Of a DNA stretch of 64,000 nt, positions 44,326-54,127 are shown one piece after another. The translations under genes were made by a program, and so were the position numbers. The notes below the pieces were generated by a model. That model searched no databases and was not told where the DNA came from. It saw only the letters and a program-made list of their open reading frames with translations. The stretch comes from Prochlorococcus sp. HOT208_60m_808G21 (lineage in GTDB: Bacteria; Cyanobacteriota; Cyanobacteriia; PCC-6307; Cyanobiaceae): assembly GCA_002026015.1 (NCBI GenBank), contig MWOY01000115.1, positions 1 to 64,000 on the forward strand, written 5' to 3'. Each line of letters opens with the position of its first letter. The first letter of the stretch is position 1.

Positions 44326-44577
44326 ATGAAGTCAGCAAACCCTGAAAATGAATATATCCCTTTAGATCTAAGGATTTCCGTTAGGAGGGACACTCTAAGG
44401 CTTATCTCGGAGATGGCTCAAGATATGGGAATAAGCATTAATGAAGTTTTTAGTTTTTTAGCTGAAGATTCTGTCATCGATCTTGAATTAATGGAAGATT
44501 TAAATAAAATTGATATCCCAAGCAAGTGCAGCATTGATGATTTAAAAAATGCTCTTCTTAAAAAAAGACTTTGTTAA
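44326..44577 (+). CDS. ribbon-helix-helix-like small protein (83 aa)
   Basis: 83 residues. PLDLRISVRRDTLRLISEMA, then GISINEVFSFLAED, follows the pattern of CopG/RHH proteins (a strand with Arg residues then two helices). Possibly DNA-binding. No toxin gene is adjacent. It converges on the ArnT-like gene with a 4-bp overlap. Confidence 0.6.
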   Translation: MKSANPENEYIPLDLRISVRRDTLRLISEMAQDMGISINEVFSFLAEDSVIDLELMEDLNKIDIPSKCSIDDLKNALLKKRLC

Positions 44578-46379
44578 AATTTTTCAACTTTTCTGTTTTC
44601 CCAGTCAGATTTATAACCACTTTTAACTAAAAATCTCGAATACTTATTTAAATCACTTTTTTGAATTCGCCATAAATTATAAATCCCAAATTTACCCAAT
44701 TTTTGATGATTAATTTTTGACCATTGATGTCGGCGGGTGGAGTATTCATCTATCACGACCAATAGAGATTTGTATTCATAATCAGGTTGATCCTCATAAT
44801 TCTCTCTTCTATCAGTATTTAACCTCTCTGACAGATTAATTAATCCCTCTTCAGTGTTTGGTTCATAAAAAACTATTTGTCTCGAATAATAATGTAATGA
44901 AGGTTTTCTTATCCCGATCATTGCTAAAGTTTCCATCCCCTCGCGATTATCTAAAATTAATTTTGAGATATTCCTTAAAGGTAGTTGCCTTGAAGTATCT
45001 GCTAATTTTCTAATTGGCAACATCAAATAAGATTGTCCCACTAGAAGAAAAATTTGGAGATAAAGAAAAATATTTCTAGATTTTAAAAATAATAAGATTA
45101 TTGCAAGAAGGGTAAATGAAGAGAAGAACAATTTAGCTTTGAAAATAATCCCTGAGCTTATAAGTTCTAATGAAAGATTAGGCATTTCGGGATCATTAAT
45201 TGAACTCAACCAAATGTTTGAGAAAAAGAATGCTATTGAGAAGCCAAACAAAATTAAAATATTAAAAATCCATAAATATGTATAACTTTTATTTATATTT
45301 TTTAAACTTATTAAGCTATTACTCGTTAATAATGCCGCCGCTGGAATCGCTGGCAACCAATAGCTAGGTAGTTTCGTTGCAGAAAGGCTAAAAAAGATTA
45401 AAACTGACGTTAACCAACATAGAGAAAATGTATAAAGGGTTTCGGTTACATCGCAACTTTCTTTTGAACTTTTAAAGAAATCATCAAAGGTTTTAAATAT
45501 CCCATGACATAAAAAAGGCGTGAATGGTAATGAAGCCAATATCATTATGTAAAGAAAGAACCAGAATGGTTCTGCATGATTATTTACAACTGAGGTATAT
45601 CTTTGAAAATTATGGTAACCAAAAAAATTATCCCAAAAAGGCTTTCCCTCCTTTAGAAGTTCTAATAAGTACCATGGAACACTTATTAGTGTTGTTATTA
45701 AAAAACCTTTCTTAAGGTTTATCTTACTGAGCAACGTTTTCCGATTCTTCTGACATATTAAAAAAGACGTAATAGTCAATAATGCTAAAACAAATGCAAC
45801 AGGTCCTTTAACTAAAATTGCAAAACCTAAAAATACCCAAGCTGAAATGCATTCATCATTATTTTCACTTGCCATTCTTCTCCAAAACAAAAGCAGGCTA
45901 ATCCCCAAGGTTCCAGTTAAAAGGGCATCACTCACGGCAGTTCTACTCCAAATAATTATTAATGGAGAAAGAGCAAAGCCTAATGATGCAACTATTGGAA
46001 TAAGAAATTGTCTATCACTCTTCTGTGGCCAACAAAACAACGTATCTCCAATCATCAACATTAAAAATAATGAAGCCAAAGCTGATGGGAGTCTTGCTGA
46101 GAGAGTCCCGAAACTATCCCAAATCTCGTTTTTCGGTAATGAGTAAAAAAAACCCATAAGCCAATATATCAGTGGAGGCTTATCAAAACGGAATATTCCA
46201 TTTACTTTTGGAGTTAACCAATCACCAGATTCACTCATTGCCCGTGCTGCAGCGGCAAATAAAGGGGGAGTTTCATCCACCAATCCTGTAGTGCCTAAAC
46301 CTAAGATAAATATGATGATCCCACAAACTAAAACTATCAATAAGGTTATAAGCCGTTTTTTTGAGTTAAGAAGAATCAT
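44574..46379 (-). CDS. ArnT-like membrane glycosyltransferase (GT39/GT83 type)
   Basis: 601 residues with about 12 membrane helices. The N-terminal acidic loop LVDETPPLFAAAARAM and RFDKPPLIYWLMGF are signatures of the ArnT/PMT superfamily, which move sugars from polyprenyl phosphate. The C-terminus is soluble. Probable role in surface polysaccharide or lipid A modification. It is 6 bp from the next glycosyltransferase. Confidence 0.88.
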   Translation of the reverse strand: MILLNSKKRLITLLIVLVCGIIIFILGLGTTGLVDETPPLFAAAARAMSESGDWLTPKVNGIFRFDKPPLIYWLMGFFYSLPKNEIWDSFGTLSARLPSALASLFLMLMIGDTLFCWPQKSDRQFLIPIVASLGFALSPLIIIWSRTAVSDALLTGTLGISLLLFWRRMASENNDECISAWVFLGFAILVKGPVAFVLALLTITSFLICQKNRKTLLSKINLKKGFLITTLISVPWYLLELLKEGKPFWDNFFGYHNFQRYTSVVNNHAEPFWFFLYIMILASLPFTPFLCHGIFKTFDDFFKSSKESCDVTETLYTFSLCWLTSVLIFFSLSATKLPSYWLPAIPAAALLTSNSLISLKNINKSYTYLWIFNILILFGFSIAFFFSNIWLSSINDPEMPNLSLELISSGIIFKAKLFFSSFTLLAIILLFLKSRNIFLYLQIFLLVGQSYLMLPIRKLADTSRQLPLRNISKLILDNREGMETLAMIGIRKPSLHYYSRQIVFYEPNTEEGLINLSERLNTDRRENYEDQPDYEYKSLLVVIDEYSTRRHQWSKINHQKLGKFGIYNLWRIQKSDLNKYSRFLVKSGYKSDWENRKVEKF

Positions 46380-46385
46380 TTAATA

Positions 46386-47462
46386 TTATTTATATTCATC
46401 CATTACCTTATTAAGCCAGTTCACAACCTTGTTAGCAAATATATCTGCAGAGGCATTTTTTTCTACCCATTCTCTACATTTCTGACGATTTATTTTTTCA
46501 ATAATCTCTACATAAGAAAGCATATTTTTTTTATCATCAGGATCAGCAAGATAACCTGTTTGTCCATGCTGAATAATCTCACTAGGTCCTCCCCTTTTAT
46601 AAGCTACTACAGGCACTCCACAGGCTAAAGCTTCAACAATAACGTTCCCATATGCCTCATTCCATTTCGGAGTGTTTAGCAACCCTCTGCATTTACCAAG
46701 TTCTTTTTGTAATTCGTCGGTTGATAAAAACCCCATCCAATCTATAGATCCCTGAGGAAATGATTTTTCTATCTTTGAGGCATAAATCTCATCTTCTATA
46801 AATCCCCAAACTTTTAATTTTTCGCCAAGTTGATTTGCGACATAAACTGCATCCTCTAAACCTTTCTCCGGAGCCACTCTCCCAACCCATGCCAAGGGTC
46901 CCTTAACTGAATCTTGAAAAATATAATTATCTAAATTAAACCCATTCCCAATAATTGTTGGTTTTTTTATGAATGGATAATCATTAGCTTGCATTTTCGA
47001 ATGAAAAGCAAAATTATTTGGATATTTAGCATATACCTTAGAGATTAAATTTCTAATTACTGAACTTTCAGAACCCATACTAATAATATGTGCGATGGGT
47101 ATTTCTAAATTTAGAGTCATCCAGATAGGTAACCAATCATATGACATGTTTAACAATACATCTGAATTTTTAGCAATATCTAATCCTTTTTCAAGCATTC
47201 CTGCTAGAAGAGAATTGTCTGGGATACTCACGGGAGAATTATAATTTTGATGCTGCCAACTAATTTGATCTTCACCTTCCACAAAATGTAATTTTGCTTT
47301 TACATTACTTTCATGTAACTTAGAATTTTTTGGAACAACAACCTCAACATAATGACCTAAAGAAGTTAAACCTGAAACTAAAGAATTTAAAGTTAATTCA
47401 ACTCCACCACCTTTACCACTCCCTAAGAACCCTATTGGAGTACTAATCAAAACTATTCGCAT
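46386..47462 (-). CDS. glycosyltransferase family 4-like protein
   Basis: 358 residues. Two Rossmann folds of the GT-B type; the start LGSGKGGGVELTLNSL and the donor-binding motif EAYGNVIVEALACGVPVVAYKRGGPSEII are typical GT4. It likely uses a nucleotide sugar in the cytoplasm. Adjacent to the ArnT-like gene, so probably one operon. Confidence 0.9.
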   Translation of the reverse strand: MRIVLISTPIGFLGSGKGGGVELTLNSLVSGLTSLGHYVEVVVPKNSKLHESNVKAKLHFVEGEDQISWQHQNYNSPVSIPDNSLLAGMLEKGLDIAKNSDVLLNMSYDWLPIWMTLNLEIPIAHIISMGSESSVIRNLISKVYAKYPNNFAFHSKMQANDYPFIKKPTIIGNGFNLDNYIFQDSVKGPLAWVGRVAPEKGLEDAVYVANQLGEKLKVWGFIEDEIYASKIEKSFPQGSIDWMGFLSTDELQKELGKCRGLLNTPKWNEAYGNVIVEALACGVPVVAYKRGGPSEIIQHGQTGYLADPDDKKNMLSYVEIIEKINRQKCREWVEKNASADIFANKVVNWLNKVMDEYK

Positions 47463-47490
47463 TATTGTGCTTTTTACAGAAATAAACTAA

Positions 47491-48432
47491 TTAAATAGTA
47501 GTATCAGAAAAATTTTTTTCCCATAAACTCTTTCTCTGGCTAACAAAAAATACTGAGATAAGAACAAACACCACTCCTATCCACTGCACAATAGTGAGTC
47601 TTTCATCTAACCAAACACCTCCACTAAGCAGAGCAAATACTGGTGTTAAAAATGCAAGAGTGCTAAATCCTGTTATTTCTTTATTATTAGCAAAGAAGAA
47701 AAACAATCCATAAGCTATTGCTCCTCCAAAAATACTTGCAAATGACATAAGGCCCCAATCAAATATTGACCAATCTGGAATTATTGTGAAATTTGAATGT
47801 AAGCAGTGCTTAATAATTAAGGGCAAACTCCCTAAAACCATATGCCAACCTGTAACTGCCACTGGATCACTTTTAGTACAAGTGAATCTAATTAAAATTG
47901 TTCCTAATGCCATAGCTAGAGAAGCTGCAAGCATCCAAAGTTCTCCAAAGTTAAATGCAACATCATTAATAGACTTATCAGACATCAACCACCAATTTCC
48001 TAAAAATTCTTGTGGAACTCCTAAAAATATTATTCCTCCCAAGCCAAAAAGTAGTCCCAGCCATCCTATTGGATTAATTAAATTCCCAAAAATTGCCCTC
48101 GCTAAAATAGCTACCAAAAGTGGTTGAGAATCGATTAAGACAGAACCTAAACCTGCCCCAGTTTTTTCAATACCATAAGTTAAGAACAACTGAAAAAAAG
48201 TGGCATCAACAATCGTAAAAACAAAAAACCACTTCAAATCACACTTATAAATTTTCAAATCTCTTTTAAACAAATATGTTGTTATTAGAACAAGAATCCC
48301 TGCCGGAAGTAACCTCAAAGAAGCCACAAACTCTGGCCCTGCACTAGATACTAAAGGAGTCATCGCCGCCATTGAAGTACCCCAAAGTGCAAAAGGGAGT
48401 ATCATTAAAAACCAATTTAGGATTGAATTCAT
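47491..48432 (-). CDS. EamA/DMT-family permease
   Basis: 313 residues with ten hydrophobic segments in two EamA halves (MILPFALWGTSMAAM start; second half GELWMLAASLAMALGTILIR). A drug/metabolite transporter family member; substrate unknown. The start ATG 48432 is divergent from sppA. Confidence 0.9.
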   Translation of the reverse strand: MNSILNWFLMILPFALWGTSMAAMTPLVSSAGPEFVASLRLLPAGILVLITTYLFKRDLKIYKCDLKWFFVFTIVDATFFQLFLTYGIEKTGAGLGSVLIDSQPLLVAILARAIFGNLINPIGWLGLLFGLGGIIFLGVPQEFLGNWWLMSDKSINDVAFNFGELWMLAASLAMALGTILIRFTCTKSDPVAVTGWHMVLGSLPLIIKHCLHSNFTIIPDWSIFDWGLMSFASIFGGAIAYGLFFFFANNKEITGFSTLAFLTPVFALLSGGVWLDERLTIVQWIGVVFVLISVFFVSQRKSLWEKNFSDTTI

Positions 48433-48484
48433 TAGGTCTGCTGATAATCTTTTTAAAGTAGTTTTATGAATTTACCTTAAAAGA

Positions 48485-49294
48485 ATGATTTGGCCTTTTA
48501 GACGAAAGTCAAAAAAAAGAATAGCTCGTATAGTAATTGATGAGCCTATTACAAGTTCAACAAGAGTTTCAGTCCTTAAAGCTCTTAAACAAATTGAGGA
48601 TAGAGAATTTCCTGCTTTAATCGTGAGAATTGATTCCCCAGGGGGTACTGTTGGGGATAGCCAAGAAATATACTCTGCTATTAAAAGACTAAAAGAGAAG
48701 GGATGTAAAGTCATTGCCAGTTTTGGGAACATCTCAGCATCAGGAGGCGTTTACATTGGTGTTGCATCTGACAAAATAGTTGCTAATCCAGGCACAATTA
48801 CAGGATCTATTGGTGTGATTATAAGAGGAAATAATTTATCAGAATTATTAGATAAAATCGGCATTAAATTTGAGACTGTTAAAAGTGGTGTATTTAAAGA
48901 CATACTTTCTCCAGATAAACCTCTAAGTGAGGAAGGTAGAGGTCTACTTCAGTCACTTATAGATGAAAGTTATAAACAATTTACTGAAGCTGTCGCTGAA
49001 GGAAGGAATTTACCTGTTGAAGAAGTAAGAAAATTTGCTGATGGAAGAATTTTCACTGGAACACAAGCACTCGAACTTGGTCTTGTTGATAAGGTTGGAG
49101 ATGAATTTGTTGCCAGGGAGCTAGCTGCAGAAATGGTTAATATTGATCCTAAAATTCAGCCATTAACATTTGGGAAGAAGAAGAAAAAAATTCTTGGACT
49201 AATTCCTGGAAGTAGAATGATTGAGAAAATTATCAATAATATCTTTTTTGAGTTTGACTCATCTAATAAAGTACTTTGGTTATACAAGCCCTAA
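48485..49294 (+). CDS. sppA: signal peptide peptidase SppA (short form)
   Basis: 269 residues of the S49 family. SPGGTVGDSQEIY is followed by the catalytic-Ser motif ISASGG (Ser86) and the Lys-bearing VKSGVFKD (Lys138). There is no clear membrane anchor. It degrades cleaved signal peptides or small membrane fragments. It is followed by aroH 6 bp downstream. Confidence 0.93.
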   Translation: MIWPFRRKSKKRIARIVIDEPITSSTRVSVLKALKQIEDREFPALIVRIDSPGGTVGDSQEIYSAIKRLKEKGCKVIASFGNISASGGVYIGVASDKIVANPGTITGSIGVIIRGNNLSELLDKIGIKFETVKSGVFKDILSPDKPLSEEGRGLLQSLIDESYKQFTEAVAEGRNLPVEEVRKFADGRIFTGTQALELGLVDKVGDEFVARELAAEMVNIDPKIQPLTFGKKKKKILGLIPGSRMIEKIINNIFFEFDSSNKVLWLYKP

Positions 49295-49300
49295 ACCGAT

Positions 49301-49684
49301 ATGTATGAAAAAATGAAAGATGATTATAAAATTACATTTATTCGTGGTGCTACAACAGCATCTGGGAATTCTGTTGGGGAAATAGAAGACGCCGTTGTGG
49401 AATTAATTGATGAATTAATTTCACGAAACAATCTAATCAAGACGAACATACTATCCATTACATTCACAGCGACAAAAGATTTAAATGCATGCTTCCCCGC
49501 TTCAATTGCAAGGAAATTTAATGGACTTGATTCAGTTGCCTTTTTAGATTGCCAACAAATGCACGTATCCAATGATGTTGATTTTTGCATAAGAATAATG
49601 GCTCAAGTTTTGATGCCACCAAATTATGCAATAAAGCACCCTTATTTAAAAGGCGCTGCAAAATTAAGAGCAGATAGATGTTAA
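49301..49684 (+). CDS. aroH: chorismate mutase (AroH class)
   Basis: 127 residues. IRGATTASGNS is the active-site N-terminal strand and TFTATKDLNACFPASIARKF the second. It converts chorismate to prephenate for Phe/Tyr synthesis. Length fits AroH. Confidence 0.95.
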   Translation: MYEKMKDDYKITFIRGATTASGNSVGEIEDAVVELIDELISRNNLIKTNILSITFTATKDLNACFPASIARKFNGLDSVAFLDCQQMHVSNDVDFCIRIMAQVLMPPNYAIKHPYLKGAAKLRADRC

Positions 49685-49753
49685 CCTTAGTGAAATTATC
49701 TTTCCGCTTAAAATTTAATAGCAAATACCAACCTTTAAAATTCCAACCCTTCA

Positions 49754-50332
49754 ATGTTTAAAATTACAAATAAACCTACTTTGAATCTTAAAATTTTAAA
49801 ATTTTTTATTCTCCCTTCAATTTTAGTCTCAACTCCTTTTTTTAATAACATCCAAGAGGCTAAAGCGGGTTTAGAATTTCAGTGGGACCAAGATAGTAGT
49901 TATAGACGATTAAAGTGGTTTCAAAAAGAAGATAAAAGGAAATTTAGAAATACAATTTATTTTTTCTTGAGGCCATCTGATAGAAGAACTGATCTCTTAA
50001 AAATTAATCTAGCAATGCCTAAGACCTTTAAATCCACACTAAATAATGAAAAAATTAGTTTTTGCAAAGTAAAAATAGGTGGTTTTGAGAGTAGAACTAA
50101 ATGTTTAGAAGATATTCCAGCTGATTTCGAAATAAAGACTGATGAATCAGGATTACGTTCACTAGATATTTATCCCTACAGCCCAATTCCCTCTAACAAA
50201 GACAGTTATGCAATTGTCTTTAAAATCTTTAATCCAAAAAAATCAGGTTTATATCAATTTCATTCTTTTGGGCAACCTAAAGGAAAATCATTTTCAAGTT
50301 ATTTAGGAAGCTGGACTATAGTGATCGATTAA
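49754..50332 (+). CDS. DUF2808-like secreted protein
   Basis: 192 residues with a signal segment (about 14-36, ending NIQEAKA). The mature region is beta-rich and contains FFLRPSDRRTDLLKINLAMP, with the ending LGSWTIVID. This matches the cyanobacterial DUF2808 family. Function unknown; it sits in the periplasm or outer layer. Confidence 0.78.
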   Translation: MFKITNKPTLNLKILKFFILPSILVSTPFFNNIQEAKAGLEFQWDQDSSYRRLKWFQKEDKRKFRNTIYFFLRPSDRRTDLLKINLAMPKTFKSTLNNEKISFCKVKIGGFESRTKCLEDIPADFEIKTDESGLRSLDIYPYSPIPSNKDSYAIVFKIFNPKKSGLYQFHSFGQPKGKSFSSYLGSWTIVID

Positions 50333-50363
50333 ATGATAAATTAAATTAAGGATAAATAAACAA

Positions 50364-50501
50364 ATGACTAAAAGAACTTTTGGCGGAACTTCAAGGAAAA
50401 GAAAACGTGTATCTGGTTTTAGAGTAAGAATGCGTTCTCATACAGGTAGAAGAGTTATTAAAAGCAGAAGGCAAAAAGGTAGAGAAAGAATAGCTGTATA
50501 A
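50364..50501 (+). CDS. rpmH: 50S ribosomal protein L34
   Basis: 45 residues: [20 protein letters not shown], then [17 protein letters not shown]. It is basic with the L34 signature. It lies 12 bp before rnpA, the conserved bacterial rpmH-rnpA order. Confidence 0.95.
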
Positions 50502-50513
50502 ATTCTTATTTAA

Positions 50514-50901
50514 ATGGCCTTACCTAAGGATATGCGTTTAAAAGGTCATAGGACTTTTAATTATATTCACAAAAATTCATTAACATATCATGGGAAATTA
50601 ATGACATTTAAAGTTGCAAGATCAAATCCAGCAATACTCCTAACCCATAAATTCACAAGTACCTCAAACAATCTCAGGGTTGCAATTGCTATTAGCAAAA
50701 AAAGTTTCAAAAAAAGCTGTAGAAAGAAATAAATTAAGAAGAATCCTGCAAGAGTGGTTATTATCAAACATTCAAAAAATTAATAACCACAAACCTTATT
50801 GGTTACTTGTTAACCTTAAATTTGGAGATTTCTGCAATGATAAAAGTAGACTTTTGGAGGAATTTCAAAACTTAATGATCAAATCTCGTCTAATCAAATG
50901 A
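50514..50901 (+). pseudogene. rnpA: ribonuclease P protein, frameshifted
   Basis: The first frame (50514-50732) gives the N-terminal half to NNLRVAIAISKK and then fails. The second frame (to 50901) continues VSKKAVERNKLRRILQEWLL, the RNase P RNA-binding signature. A seven-A run at 50697-50703 carries one A too many; removing it gives ISKKVSKKAVERNKLRR in a protein of about 128 residues, in the family's usual range. It is needed for tRNA 5' processing. The lesion could be sequencing error, a real break, or slippage. Confidence 0.87.
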
Positions 50902-51311
50902 TTAACATAAATGAAGAAACCTTTTATGAAGGTGGCCCTGCTAAAAGTGATTTAATAATAAATCTACTAGCAGGGATTACTATACTTGGTTTGCCATTTA
51001 CCTTTGCTGCAATAGTTAGAGCATTGTGGTTGAGATATAAAATTACAAACAAAAGAATTACAATAGATGGTGGATGGTTTGGTAAAAACAAAACACAAGT
51101 CTCATTAAGTAACATTGAAGAAATCAGATCTATTCCAAGAGGATTCGGTTCATATGGTGATATGGTTCTTATTCTTAACGATGGATCAAAGGTTGAAATG
51201 AAATCATTACCTTTGTTCAGAGAAAAGCAAAAATTTATTGAAGAAAATATAAATAAAAGATCACAAATCCCAAATCTTAACGAAGTAGAAGGATTTGCGA
51301 CTAAATCCTAA
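50898..51311 (+). CDS. PH-domain membrane protein
   Basis: 137 residues. One or two helices at about 20-45, then a bacterial PH-type domain (YKITNKRITIDGGWFGKNKTQVSL, then EEIRSIPRGFGSYGDMVLIL). It begins on the ATGA overlap with the rnpA frame and precedes yidC, so it belongs to this transcript. Role unknown. Confidence 0.8.
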   Translation: MININEETFYEGGPAKSDLIINLLAGITILGLPFTFAAIVRALWLRYKITNKRITIDGGWFGKNKTQVSLSNIEEIRSIPRGFGSYGDMVLILNDGSKVEMKSLPLFREKQKFIEENINKRSQIPNLNEVEGFATKS

Positions 51312-51383
51312 ATAAAATAATTACAAAAATCTTTTTTTCCTGTAAAATAAAATGTCTAATCAAATTACACTCTCTTTAATATC

Positions 51384-52526
51384 GTGATAGGGTTCATTTC
51401 TGAAAAACTACTTATCCCGATTCTAGATTTTTTCTACGGTTTAGTCCCTAGTTATGGTTTAGCTATTGTTGCATTAACAGTCGTAATTAGAATTGCACTT
51501 TTCCCTTTAAGCGCTGGTTCCATTAGAAGCGCAAGGCGGATGAAGATTGCCCAACCAGTAATGCAAAAAAGGCAAGCAGAAATAAAATCTAAGTTTTCAG
51601 GTGATCCAAAGAAACAGCAAGAAGAGCTTGGTAAATTAATGAATGAGTTTGGCAGCCCTCTCGCAGGTTGTCTTCCCTTGATTGTACAAATGCCTGTGTT
51701 ATTTGCATTGTTTGCAACCCTTAGAGGCTCTCCATTCGCTGATGTACCCTACAACATAAATCTCAAAGTAGTCCCACAGGATCAAGTAGCGGCCATTGAT
51801 CCAAAACCTTACAAATCCCCACGTCACTCTATATTTATTACAGAAAAATCACATTTTCCTGTAGTAGCAACTATCCCTAGTGGAACAAAATTGGGAACAG
51901 AAGAATCCATAAAAGTAAATTTACAAACAACTAACGGCAATAGCTATACGGAAGTTTTATCTAAATACGACAACGGATCTAAATTCCTCCCAACTTGGAA
52001 GGTTTCTAAAGGATCCGAAAATCTTAAAGTTTCTCAAGACGGCACAGTAACAGCAATTAAACCGGGAGATGGAACAATCGAGGCGAAAATCCCAGGTCTA
52101 GCTGCTAAAAGTGGTTTTTTATTTATTAAAGCTCTTGGTCAAGTTGGGTTTTATGTAGATGGAGCAATTAATTGGGATATTGCTGCATTAGTAGGTGCTT
52201 TTGGATTAACCCTACTTCTCTCGCAAGTTTTATCAAGTCAGGGTATGCCTGCGAATCCACAGCAATCAACAGCAAATAAAATTACACCAGTAATGATAAC
52301 GGGAATGTTCCTATTTTTCCCATTACCAGCTGGAGTTTTACTCTACATGGTTGTCGCTAATATTTTCCAAGCATTTCAAACTTTTCTGCTTAATAAAGAA
52401 GCTCTTCCTGAAAATTTACAGAAAATTTTGGATCAACAATCATTAGCAAAAAATGAAGTAATAACAACTTCTGCTTCAACTATCTCAGATAAAAGATTAC
52501 CTTTCGAACCTAATAGTAAAAAATAG
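51384..52526 (+). CDS. yidC: membrane protein insertase YidC/Oxa1
   Basis: 380 residues from GTG 51384. Core features: [20 protein letters not shown], the cytoplasmic loop, [22 protein letters not shown] and the last helices ([20 protein letters not shown]). A central insert of about 115 residues (about 120-250) replaces the short loop of other bacteria. It inserts thylakoid and plasma-membrane proteins. Confidence 0.95.
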   Translation: MIGFISEKLLIPILDFFYGLVPSYGLAIVALTVVIRIALFPLSAGSIRSARRMKIAQPVMQKRQAEIKSKFSGDPKKQQEELGKLMNEFGSPLAGCLPLIVQMPVLFALFATLRGSPFADVPYNINLKVVPQDQVAAIDPKPYKSPRHSIFITEKSHFPVVATIPSGTKLGTEESIKVNLQTTNGNSYTEVLSKYDNGSKFLPTWKVSKGSENLKVSQDGTVTAIKPGDGTIEAKIPGLAAKSGFLFIKALGQVGFYVDGAINWDIAALVGAFGLTLLLSQVLSSQGMPANPQQSTANKITPVMITGMFLFFPLPAGVLLYMVVANIFQAFQTFLLNKEALPENLQKILDQQSLAKNEVITTSASTISDKRLPFEPNSKK

Positions 52527-52541
52527 TCTTAATCTTAAATA

Positions 52542-54008
52542 ATGAATTCTTGGTGTAGAAATTTAGAATTACTCATAAAATCAAGGACCTCATTAATTTG
52601 GATCAAGACTAAAGAAGAGGAAAGATTAGAAAAATTAGTTATTTTTTCTTGTGAAAGACTAAATATAAAAAGATTCGTTTCCTGGGATTGTGTTAACGGT
52701 ATAAAGGGATTAATTAATGAAGAAGGTAAATTTTCTAACAATCCGTTAGGAGTACTTAATTGGCTTAAAGAACTAAATTCTGAAGTTTCAACGGTTTTAT
52801 TAGTTAAAGATTTTCATAAATTTTATGATGATCCATCTATCAATAGAACTATAAAAGAACTATCCTCAGCGCTTAAAAAGACTAGTCATAATTTAATTAT
52901 TAGTTCTCATTTATTTCCATCATCAGAAGAGTTGGATGAATTGATAGCAATTGTAAATTTACCTTTACCTGATCAAAGAGAATTGAAAAATCTAATAAAA
53001 CAAATTGCAAGCAACACTAATTCAAATCTAGAGGAACAAGACTTAAACGAACTTTCTATAGCTTCAAGTGGACTTACCGAAATAAAAGTAAAGCAAGTCA
53101 CAGCAAAGGCTCTTGCTCAAAGAGGAAAAATAAGTAAAGAAGATATTAAAGATATTCTTGAAGAGAAAAAACAAGTTATCGCTAGAAGTGAAATTTTAGA
53201 ATTTTTCGAAGCAAAATCAAGTCAAGATGATATTGGAGGTTTAAATGTTTTAAAAGTTTGGCTTAATCAAAGATACAGGGCCTTTTCTAAAGAAGCTAGA
53301 GACTATGGATTACCTATTCCCAAGGGAGTCTTACTGGTTGGAGCTCAAGGAACAGGGAAATCCCTAACCGCAAAATCAATTTCTAAGAGTTGGTCGATGC
53401 CGCTACTTAGGCTAGATGTTGGAAGACTATTTTCTAGCCTTGTTGGATCAAGCGAGGCAAGAACAAGAGAAGCAATATTAAGAGCTGAGGCCATGTCTCC
53501 TTGTATCCTTTGGATCGATGAAATTGACAAGGGCTTTGGTGGCGATGCTAGAAGTGATGGAGGAACAAGTCAAAGGGTTTTGGCAAGTTTGCTAACTTGG
53601 ATGGCTGAAAAAGAATCCGCCGTATTCGTCATAGCTACCGCTAATGCTATAGATAAGCTTCCCGCTGAATTATTAAGAAAAGGTAGATTTGATGAGATAT
53701 TTTTTCTTGATTTACCAAGTTCTGAAGAAAGATTAAGTATTCTAGACTTGCATTTAAAAAAAAGAAGACCGAGCTATAGGTTTCCTCTTTCAACTATAAT
53801 CGATAGAACAGATGGATTCTCAGGTGCAGAACTTGAACAAGCAGTGATAGAAGGGATGCATATTTCATTCTCTGAAAATAGAGAACTTATGGAGAAAGAT
53901 TTAATAAAAGCAGTTTCTGAATTAGTTCCCTTATCTAGAACAGCTAAGGAGCAAATTAATTTACTAAAAGAATGGTCAACTACAGGGCGGGCTCGGTCTG
54001 CTTCATAG
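52542..54008 (+). CDS. ycf46: AAA ATPase Ycf46
   Basis: 488 residues. Walker A is GAQGTGKSLTAK at about 267-278 and Walker B is CILWIDEIDKGFGG. The SRH region RKGRFDEIFFLDLPS follows. The N-terminal 250 residues are the Ycf46-specific part. It is linked to inorganic-carbon use in other cyanobacteria; direct role unclear. Confidence 0.93.
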   Translation: MNSWCRNLELLIKSRTSLIWIKTKEEERLEKLVIFSCERLNIKRFVSWDCVNGIKGLINEEGKFSNNPLGVLNWLKELNSEVSTVLLVKDFHKFYDDPSINRTIKELSSALKKTSHNLIISSHLFPSSEELDELIAIVNLPLPDQRELKNLIKQIASNTNSNLEEQDLNELSIASSGLTEIKVKQVTAKALAQRGKISKEDIKDILEEKKQVIARSEILEFFEAKSSQDDIGGLNVLKVWLNQRYRAFSKEARDYGLPIPKGVLLVGAQGTGKSLTAKSISKSWSMPLLRLDVGRLFSSLVGSSEARTREAILRAEAMSPCILWIDEIDKGFGGDARSDGGTSQRVLASLLTWMAEKESAVFVIATANAIDKLPAELLRKGRFDEIFFLDLPSSEERLSILDLHLKKRRPSYRFPLSTIIDRTDGFSGAELEQAVIEGMHISFSENRELMEKDLIKAVSELVPLSRTAKEQINLLKEWSTTGRARSAS

Positions 54009-54127
54009 CTAAAAATTTTATCTAGGATACTCCTTAAGTTAGGAATCATTGATTTAGTAAATTTTTAGTCAAAAATCCCTAATATTGAATTTATATTCAC
54101 TATTTTAATAATGTATAAAAAAAAATA

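Noticed and set aside
44326..44577. Toxin-antitoxin module with the RHH-like gene as antitoxin
   Set aside because: Neighbouring genes are a permease and a membrane glycosyltransferase; no small toxin frame adjoins it.
50680..50901. Independent 73-aa gene after the first rnpA frame
   Set aside because: It is the C-terminal half of RnpA; together the two frames cover one normal protein.
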